Part shown: one piece after another, positions 58,817 to 64,000 of the stretch
Layout of the letters: each line of letters starts with the position of its first letter
How positions within the stretch are numbered: the stretch's first letter is position 1
NCBI GenBank assembly: GCA_038125665.1
Contig: JAYPEI010000001.1
Coordinates: 186,001 to 250,000 of the forward strand
DNA: 64,000 nucleotides
Reading direction: 5' to 3'
Origin: CAILUG01 sp038125665
Lineage (GTDB): Bacteria > Pseudomonadota > Gammaproteobacteria > Pseudomonadales > Pseudohongiellaceae
The notes under the pieces: generated by a model
Told to the model about the DNA's origin: nothing
Databases searched by the model: none
What the model saw: only the letters and a program-made list of their open reading frames with translations
Program-made: the position numbers and the translations under genes

Positions 58817-60088
58817 TTACTGCCCGTTCCTCAATGGGGCAACCCAGTAAAGTAAAATCATGCCCGGAAAGGCTAGTATAAAGCAAGCAAAAAAGAAATT
58901 TGTATAACCAAGTTCTTCAATGATGAATCCTGCCCAAGCTGAAGCCAAAGTACGCGCCAAAGTAGCAAAACTCAATAAGATTGCTAATTGAGTGACTGAA
59001 AAACTGCGAGAAGTTTGTAAGGCTATGAAAGCTGTAAGCGCAGCAGTACCAAGTCCTACGCCAAAATACTCAAAGCTGTTTACTGTAAACAGTAACCACA
59101 ACACTGGTGGCACAGCAGCGAGGTATGCATAACCTAAAATGGAAGACATCTGGATTAGCCCAAAAATCCATAAAGCTCTCGCTATGCTCATTCTCAACAT
59201 CAAGACGCCACCGACAATTCCACCTATGATAGAAGCTGAAAGATTAGCAGCTTTTGCTACTGAGCCTATTTCTGTCAGCGTATAGCCCAAATCAAGAAAA
59301 ATGGGTGTTTGTAAGGCAACTGCCATGTTATCACCAAGTTTGTATAAAATTATAAAAGCCAATAGTAATAAAGCAGAGGTCGGCGCTTTTCGAGAAAAGA
59401 ATTCTTTGAATGGATCTACGATTGCCGCTCTTAATGACTGTGGCACTACTGTTTCATCTGATGTTTCAGGGATGAGCAAAGTCATGAAGACGCCTACGAG
59501 CATAAAAGCAGCAACAATGGGGAAAACTACAGACCAAGGTAAGGAGTCAGCTAAGATCAATGCTAAAGAGCCTGGCACCAGTGATGATATTCGATAAGCA
59601 TTTACATGTATGGCGTTTCCTAACCCTAACTCTTCATCCTTTAATAATTCACGTCGGTAGCCATCGATAATAATATCTTGGGTCGCTGAAAAAAAAGCTG
59701 TGGCAACAATTACGAGAATAAGCAAAGACAAGTGTTGCTGGGGTTGTAAAAAACCGCTTATGCCTATAGTACATAACAAGGCAATCTGCATTATCAACAT
59801 CCAGCCCCTTCTGCGGCCCAACCAAGGCAACGAATATATATCTAAAAAAGGAGACCAAAGAAACTTCCAGTTGTAAGGCAAGGTGAGTAATGAGAAGAGC
59901 CCGATTGTCCCAAGGTCTAACCCTTGAGAACGCAACCAAGCGGGTATCAGCTGGTATAACACATAAAGCGGCATTCCTGAGGATAACCCCAGGAAAATGC
60001 ATATATACATCCGAGGATTCAGAAAGATCTGTCGAAGAAGAGGTTCTCTTGGATGGGTGCCGGCTGGATAGTCAGCGTTATCTTTCAT
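58817..60088 (-). CDS. ampG: AmpG-family muropeptide permease (MFS)
   Basis: A 423-residue MFS protein of the AmpG family, which imports 1,6-anhydro-muropeptides for cell-wall recycling. The N-terminus reads LNPRMYICIFLGLSSGMPLYVLYQLIPAWL and LFSLLTLPYNWKFLWSPFLD, both typical; LGRRRGWMLIMQ is the loop 2-3 signature, and TQDIIIDGYRRELL is family-specific. About 12 membrane segments. No strong ribosome-binding site is seen. Neighbours do not include ampR or a beta-lactamase gene. Confidence 0.9.
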   Translation of the reverse strand: MKDNADYPAGTHPREPLLRQIFLNPRMYICIFLGLSSGMPLYVLYQLIPAWLRSQGLDLGTIGLFSLLTLPYNWKFLWSPFLDIYSLPWLGRRRGWMLIMQIALLCTIGISGFLQPQQHLSLLILVIVATAFFSATQDIIIDGYRRELLKDEELGLGNAIHVNAYRISSLVPGSLALILADSLPWSVVFPIVAAFMLVGVFMTLLIPETSDETVVPQSLRAAIVDPFKEFFSRKAPTSALLLLAFIILYKLGDNMAVALQTPIFLDLGYTLTEIGSVAKAANLSASIIGGIVGGVLMLRMSIARALWIFGLIQMSSILGYAYLAAVPPVLWLLFTVNSFEYFGVGLGTAALTAFIALQTSRSFSVTQLAILLSFATLARTLASAWAGFIIEELGYTNFFFACFILAFPGMILLYWVAPLRNGQ

Positions 60089-60175
60089 AATCGATTTGGC
60101 TCGTTGTCATTTCTTTATTTCTATAGCAATTTACGAACTAGATTGTAATACTTTTTAGACAACGAGCCGTTAGAA

Positions 60176-60760
60176 TTATTTTTGCAGTGTCTCGATTACT
60201 GCTAGAGATTGCATGACATTCTCGTCGGGAGCAACACCTCCAATTGTGGCGACTACTTTACCATCCTCATCAACGATAAAAGTCGTACGTTCCGCAAAAC
60301 CATGATCTATATCATTACCTCGACTGTCCTTGAAACCCAACATATTACCGCGCACACTGATGTTATAAGAGGCCGCAATGCTACCATCTACATCAGAGAC
60401 TACTGGCAATTCACCTGCACAGTATTCTGGATCTGCTGAAAAATCATTCAGTCTATCTATACTATCAAGTGAAACACCTACCACAGATCCCCCAGCTGCA
60501 CGGAACTTAGACATATTTATCGCAAAGGTATGAGCCTGAATATTACATCCTTGCGTATACGCCGAAGGGTAAAAATACACTACCACTGGCCCTTCTGCTC
60601 TTACATCGGCCAATGAGTAGGTAAACTCTTTGCCATCTAGAGAGGCTGGGGCGGTGAAGTCCGGAGCCATAGCTCCTTCCTCTAATGCTGCTAGGATAGG
60701 CAGGCTAGCCGATAAAAACAAAGCCGGGACACTGTAACCGAACTTAGTAATGTTTTTCAT
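60176..60760 (-). CDS. Exported peroxiredoxin (AhpC/TSA-type)
   Basis: A 194-residue thioredoxin-fold peroxidase. PSAYTQGC carries the peroxidatic Cys C72 in the TxxC context (the usual PxxxTxxC is complete), and C114 in PEYCAGELPVVSD is a conserved second cysteine. The N-terminus (MKNITKFGYSVPALFLSASLPILAAL) is a signal peptide, so the enzyme is periplasmic, unlike most members. DHGFAERTTFIVDEDGKV is a typical late block. It is divergent from a TlpA-like lipoprotein 134 nt away, a plausible reductant. Confidence 0.88.
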   Translation of the reverse strand: MKNITKFGYSVPALFLSASLPILAALEEGAMAPDFTAPASLDGKEFTYSLADVRAEGPVVVYFYPSAYTQGCNIQAHTFAINMSKFRAAGGSVVGVSLDSIDRLNDFSADPEYCAGELPVVSDVDGSIAASYNISVRGNMLGFKDSRGNDIDHGFAERTTFIVDEDGKVVATIGGVAPDENVMQSLAVIETLQK

Positions 60761-60894
60761 ATAATCTTTCCTCTAGATTAGATTTAATTAGTGAACGAGA
60801 GACTAAATAGCACAGATGTCCCATCATAGGCATACTTTAAAGGACAGGCAATCTACTTTAACAAATAACAGGTACGTAAAAATTTGGTGAATAT

Positions 60895-61467
60895 ATGAGT
60901 TACTTTTCCAGTTTTTTTCAAAATGGCCCGAACAACCTAATTCTGACCTTTATTCAAAGAGTTATAACGTTGGTTGCTATAACCTTACTTAGTGCTTGTA
61001 GCAGCGATGACTCTGGAATAACTTCTCCAGGAATGTCCCCTCTTGTCACCTATGATGCCTCTGTCGCCACTTATCAAACACTTGATGGCACTGGCTTAGA
61101 GCTGAATTCATTTTCTGACCACAAGATTTTTATCAATTATTGGGCTACATGGTGCGCCCCATGCATTCGCGAGCTACCCGCGCTATCCCGGACAGCGGCT
61201 ATTTTGCAGGATGAAGGATACATTTTCCTGTTTGCCTCCGATGAGAAGATCGAAACCATTGAGAAATTCATGAAAACTCGTGGGTTTGATCAAGATTTTG
61301 CTGGAAACTTTGTTAAGCTCAATGGATATTTCGGCATGCATGGAATTGACGCAGTACCTAGCTCCACACTCTATGCGGAGAATGCTATTTTATTGCAAAG
61401 CTGGGCAGGTGAGCGTGAATGGGACTCCCCTGAAGTCATTGCAGAGATTAGGGCTCTGACACAATAG
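60895..61467 (+). CDS. TlpA-like thioredoxin-fold lipoprotein
   Basis: A 190-residue TlpA/ResA-type thiol-disulfide protein. The N-terminus is a lipoprotein signal with lipobox LLSAC (C35), followed by SSDDSG; no aspartate at +2, so outer-membrane sorting is expected. The thioredoxin motif is WCAPC (C87/C90) in INYWATWCAPCIRELPAL, and a cis-proline region lies in DAVPSSTLY. Such proteins reduce or oxidise periplasmic partners. Divergent from the exported peroxiredoxin. Its 3' end overlaps the convergent hydrolase by 20 nt. Confidence 0.9.
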   Translation: MSYFSSFFQNGPNNLILTFIQRVITLVAITLLSACSSDDSGITSPGMSPLVTYDASVATYQTLDGTGLELNSFSDHKIFINYWATWCAPCIRELPALSRTAAILQDEGYIFLFASDEKIETIEKFMKTRGFDQDFAGNFVKLNGYFGMHGIDAVPSSTLYAENAILLQSWAGEREWDSPEVIAEIRALTQ

Positions 61468-62143
61468 TCAAATCTAATTCTCCTAATTTCTCTATTTGCA
61501 TTATCAATTTATCTCCCGGAACCACTGGCCCAACCCCTGCTGGGGTTCCTGTAAAAATTAAATCACCAGGCTTAAGAGCATATAGCTTACTAAGTTCAGC
61601 AATTATCTCTGGAATAGTCCATAAGAGTTGTGAAAGCGATGCATCTTGGCAAAGCTCACCATTACGCCACAATAGCAAACGTTCCGTCTTTAAGTCCCCA
61701 ACTAATTCACGAGGCCACAATTTACTTATGGGGGCTGAATAATCAAATGCCTTGCCAGTATCCCAAGGCAAACCTCGACGACCAGAGGCTGTTTGGAGGT
61801 CTCGTCTTGTCATATCCAAGCCTAACGCATATCCAAAAATATGCTCGAGAGCTGAATCTACTTCAATATTTTTCCCCCCCTTTCCAAGGGCCAGCACCAA
61901 CTCTGCCTCAAAATGCAGATTTTTCGTGGCTTGTGGGTAGGGCATGTGTGTTTTTAGGGTCAAAGCATCCGTAGGCTTCATGAAAAAACAAATGTCTTCA
62001 CGAGTCCCCTCCCCTCCCATCTCTCTGATGTGATCAGCGTAGTTCTTGCCAACACAATAAACTCTATGAACAGGGAACTCACAGCTGTTGTTATGAATAG
62101 GTATGGTAATAGGATCCATAGGAGGAAATAGCGTCGAAATCAT
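61448..62143 (-). CDS. Fumarylacetoacetate hydrolase family protein
   Basis: A protein of about 231 residues in the FAH superfamily (fumarylpyruvate/acylpyruvate hydrolases, oxaloacetate decarboxylases). VYCVGKNYADHIREM is the family opening, FEAELVLALGKGGKNI and FGYALGLDMTRRDLQ carry the acidic metal ligands, and LKPGDLIFTGTPAGVGPV is the family block near the end. A longer frame starts at 62272, but the first 43 residues do not fit the family; the ATG at 62143 with GAGAG upstream is preferred. Close to YcgM-type enzymes. Divergent from malonyl-CoA decarboxylase. Confidence 0.9.
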   Translation of the reverse strand: MISTLFPPMDPITIPIHNNSCEFPVHRVYCVGKNYADHIREMGGEGTREDICFFMKPTDALTLKTHMPYPQATKNLHFEAELVLALGKGGKNIEVDSALEHIFGYALGLDMTRRDLQTASGRRGLPWDTGKAFDYSAPISKLWPRELVGDLKTERLLLWRNGELCQDASLSQLLWTIPEIIAELSKLYALKPGDLIFTGTPAGVGPVVPGDKLIMQIEKLGELDLTIVSEP

Positions 62144-62231
62144 TGGACTCTCTCGAAAATTCTCAGCGCATACTGGAAAGTTAGTAGGGTGTTTGTGATA
62201 TTCTACAAGCAAATTGTAAAGGTAGTACGGT

Positions 62232-63593
62232 ATGCAGAAAAGTAAAAGCGGTATGCGCCGGTTGTTAGCCAAACTCTCTACATTAGGCTTGGAAAAATTT
62301 GGTTTTTTCCAAAATTATAATGAGTTGAATTATATTTCATCCTCTCGTGAGCTATGTCAAAGCTTACTAAGTTTACAAGGGGAAGCTGCATCGATTGCCA
62401 TTGCTGAAGAGATATTACAACACTACAGCGAAGGCTCTTTAGAGCAAAAACGTAGTTTCCTATTATTACTTAATGAATTTGGCACTGATCACATTCAACT
62501 TCAGAAAGCACTAAATATTTATCAAGAAGCAACAAACTTCCATGACAAACAAGTCTCCGCCTTGAACATCGAACGTGCGGCAGAACCCACCAGAAGAGTT
62601 TTGCTTAGAACTTTAAATACAGCAACCGGTGGCACAATGTCCTTAATCCGTATGCGAGAAGATCTTCAAAAACTTCTCCAGGATCTCCCTGAATTACGGA
62701 GTCTTGATGAAGATTTTTTGATACTTTTACAAGCTTGGTTTAATCGAGGCTTTTTACAACTCCGCAGGATAGATTGGAGTACACCTGCCAGTATCTTAGA
62801 AAAATTAATACAATATGAGTCTGTCCATGAGATTAAAGGATGGCCAGATTTACGACGTCGTCTCGAATGTGATCGTGGATGTTTTGGCTTTTTCCATCCA
62901 AATATTCCTGATGTTCCATTGATTTTTGTGGAAGCCGCACTAACCAAAGGCATGGCCACAAACATAAGTACATTGTTGCAACAAGTTGTTCCTCAAGGTG
63001 AGGACTTTGATGTAGATACTGCAGTGTTTTACTCAATAAATAATTGTCTGCAAGGTCTTCGTGGCGTGAGCTTTGGTAACTTTCTCATCAAACAGGTCAT
63101 TGAGGAACTTCACAGTAACAGCCCATATATTATTAAATACGTAACTCTCTCCCCAATTCCAGGGTTCATGCAATGGCTTCGCAGCTCTGAGCTAGAAAAA
63201 ATACTTTCAAGCTTTGCTAGCAGTATGACCAAAACATTTCTCCTGGAAAATGACAATAATAAGATCATTCAAACGATCAATGACAATCCACAACTTCGAG
63301 ATATCTTATTAGGTCTTTGCGCACATTATCTGCTTCATGAGAAGAGTCGAGGGAATCCCAGAGATCCTGTAGCACGTTTCCACCTTGGTAATGGAGCACG
63401 TTTGGAGCAAATTAACATGCTAGCAGACACCTCTGCAAACGGTTTAAAGCAATCCTCTTCGCTTATGGTTAATTATCTTTATGATCCGAAGCAGCTTGCA
63501 CACAACCATGAGGCTTATGCCCAGCGACAAGAGGTGGTCTGCTCAGCAGAGGTAAGAAAGTTATTGAAACTATTAAAGAACCATTCAAGCTAA
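62232..63593 (+). CDS. Malonyl-CoA decarboxylase
   Basis: A 453-residue MCD, which converts malonyl-CoA to acetyl-CoA. The N-terminal helical domain leads to ERAAEPTRRVLLRTLNTATGGTMSLIRMR. In the GNAT-like catalytic domain S307 (TLSPIPGF) and the histidine in ARFHLGNGARLEQIN (near 395) match the Ser-His pair of the family. HEIKGWPDLRRRL, FFHPNIPDVPLIFVE and LMVNYLYDP are further landmarks. Starts at 62232 or 62253. In bacteria it is often next to malonate or dicarboxylate metabolism genes; here it stands alone between FAH and an HMGL gene. Confidence 0.95.
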   Translation: MQKSKSGMRRLLAKLSTLGLEKFGFFQNYNELNYISSSRELCQSLLSLQGEAASIAIAEEILQHYSEGSLEQKRSFLLLLNEFGTDHIQLQKALNIYQEATNFHDKQVSALNIERAAEPTRRVLLRTLNTATGGTMSLIRMREDLQKLLQDLPELRSLDEDFLILLQAWFNRGFLQLRRIDWSTPASILEKLIQYESVHEIKGWPDLRRRLECDRGCFGFFHPNIPDVPLIFVEAALTKGMATNISTLLQQVVPQGEDFDVDTAVFYSINNCLQGLRGVSFGNFLIKQVIEELHSNSPYIIKYVTLSPIPGFMQWLRSSELEKILSSFASSMTKTFLLENDNNKIIQTINDNPQLRDILLGLCAHYLLHEKSRGNPRDPVARFHLGNGARLEQINMLADTSANGLKQSSSLMVNYLYDPKQLAHNHEAYAQRQEVVCSAEVRKLLKLLKNHSS

Positions 63594-63636
63594 GTAGTTA
63601 TAGCCAATTAGAATATTAATAGACCAAATATGACTC

Positions 63637-63674
63637 CAAAAAAAAGCAGGTATTAGTAAACTAAAAACCTGCTT
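63637..63674 (-). terminator. Terminator of the HMGL-like gene
   Basis: AAGCAGGT (63644-63651) and ACCTGCTT (63667-63674) are perfect complements with a 15-nt loop. Read on the minus strand, the stem is followed by a T-run (63637-63643), as expected for the gene ending at 63698. Confidence 0.7.
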
Positions 63675-63697
63675 AATAGGTTTGTATTTCAAATTAG

Positions 63698-64000
63698 TTA
63701 AAGTACATCGTCAATAATAACTCTAAACTCCTCTCTGTTAAGAGTAGTCTTCTTCTCAATGCCCTTAGCTTTAACTCGCTTGAGAATTTCAGCGACTTTA
63801 TCATCTGATGTGTCCTGTATACCCATCTGCTCCAAAGTAAATGTGACAGAGCGCTTGCCGCTCTTTTTTCCAAGAACAATATCACCAGTACGCCCCGTTA
63901 GCGCTGGGTGTGTACCAAACATTGCCAAAGGTTCAGTGATGACAAGATCAACCCCAATGCCCGATTCACGAGTAAAGTTACGTGAGCCTCCAACAGGCTT
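63698..64000 (-). CDS. HMG-CoA lyase / isopropylmalate synthase-like protein, C-terminal part (5' truncated)
   Basis: The gene enters the window from the right; about 100 residues are visible with no start. The readable part SRNFTRESGIGVDLVITEPL, MFGTHPALTGRTGDIVLGKKSGKRSV (quoted in two pieces as a region) and LEQMGIQDTSDDKV matches the C-terminal part of HMGL-family aldolases such as HMG-CoA lyase, citramalate and isopropylmalate synthases. The GKKSGK motif is typical. No allosteric LeuA-type domain follows. Substrate cannot be set from this piece; a terminator closes it. Confidence 0.75.
   Translation of the reverse strand, partial: KPVGGSRNFTRESGIGVDLVITEPLAMFGTHPALTGRTGDIVLGKKSGKRSVTFTLEQMGIQDTSDDKVAEILKRVKAKGIEKKTTLNREEFRVIIDDVL

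Noticed and set aside
60098..60168. 11-bp inverted repeat GGCTCGTTGTC/GACAACGAGCC between the peroxiredoxin gene and ampG
   Set aside because: The 49-nt spacing makes such a match expected by chance about once in a window of this size; no T-run or second copy supports it.
1..64000. CRISPR arrays, insertion sequences, prophage genes
   Set aside because: No regularly spaced repeats, transposase, integrase or phage structural genes were seen on either strand.

Overview
The window looks like the chromosome of a gammaproteobacterium related to Pseudomonadales sensu lato (Pseudomonas, Cellvibrionales and OM182/SAR92-like marine groups). The evidence is conserved gene order: rarA-lolA-ftsK / trxB-aat-bpt-infA / clpA-clpS-cspD / nudJ-mnmA-hflD ... 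purB-roxA, then rnd-ycgL-ycgN, recR-dnaX-4.5S RNA, and a TIGR02647 protein. By eye the DNA is moderately AT-rich. I found no insertion sequence, prophage, tRNA, rRNA or CRISPR array. Both ends cut through genes: a biotin carboxylase on the left and an HMG-CoA lyase/isopropylmalate synthase-like protein on the right.

Region 1 (1-17.2 kb) is an accessory metabolic island. It starts with a biotin-dependent carboxylase pair (biotin carboxylase and a divergent PYC/OADA-type carboxyltransferase without a biotinyl domain) and a HAD phosphatase. A minus-strand run follows: two beta-lactamase-fold serine hydrolases, a GMC oxidoreductase, an SDR and a RidA protein. Divergent from it are a second, paralogous GMC oxidoreductase and a metallo-beta-lactamase-fold hydrolase. 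Next come a minus-strand aromatic-acid-type MFS importer, acyl-CoA synthetase and AMACR-like racemase/CoA-transferase, then a plus-strand CmcJ/NvfI-type oxygenase and a second MFS transporter. Together they read as import, ester hydrolysis, alcohol oxidation, CoA activation and alpha-methyl epimerisation of an unknown ester- or alcohol-bearing compound. This is the best candidate for an undescribed pathway. About 1 kb of apparently non-coding DNA (17.2-18.2 kb) separates it from the housekeeping genes.

Region 2 (18.2-52.9 kb) is conserved core. It covers replication-fork repair (rarA), lipoprotein transport (lolA), chromosome segregation (ftsK), the thioredoxin system and N-degron pathway (trxB, aat, bpt, clpA, clpS), translation initiation and tRNA/rRNA modification (infA, mnmA, rluE, dusA, roxA), molybdopterin synthesis (moaCDE), purine synthesis (purB), a PP2C/STAS partner-switching pair, mlaA, hrpA, rnd, recR and dnaX. 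A vapBC module, whose toxin lacks its first catalytic aspartate, and the antiporter gene cvrA sit between hflD and purB. The 4.5S SRP RNA gene lies upstream of dnaX.

Region 3 (53.2-64 kb) is again more accessory. It holds a PQQ quinohaemoprotein alcohol dehydrogenase with a lanthanide-type Asp-x-Asp metal site, a hydroxycinnamoyl-CoA hydratase-lyase with an unusual lysine-rich tail, about 0.9 kb of apparently decayed coding DNA, a ChrR-type cupin, AmpG, an exported peroxiredoxin divergent from a TlpA-like lipoprotein, a fumarylacetoacetase-family hydrolase, malonyl-CoA decarboxylase, and the truncated lyase/synthase-like gene.
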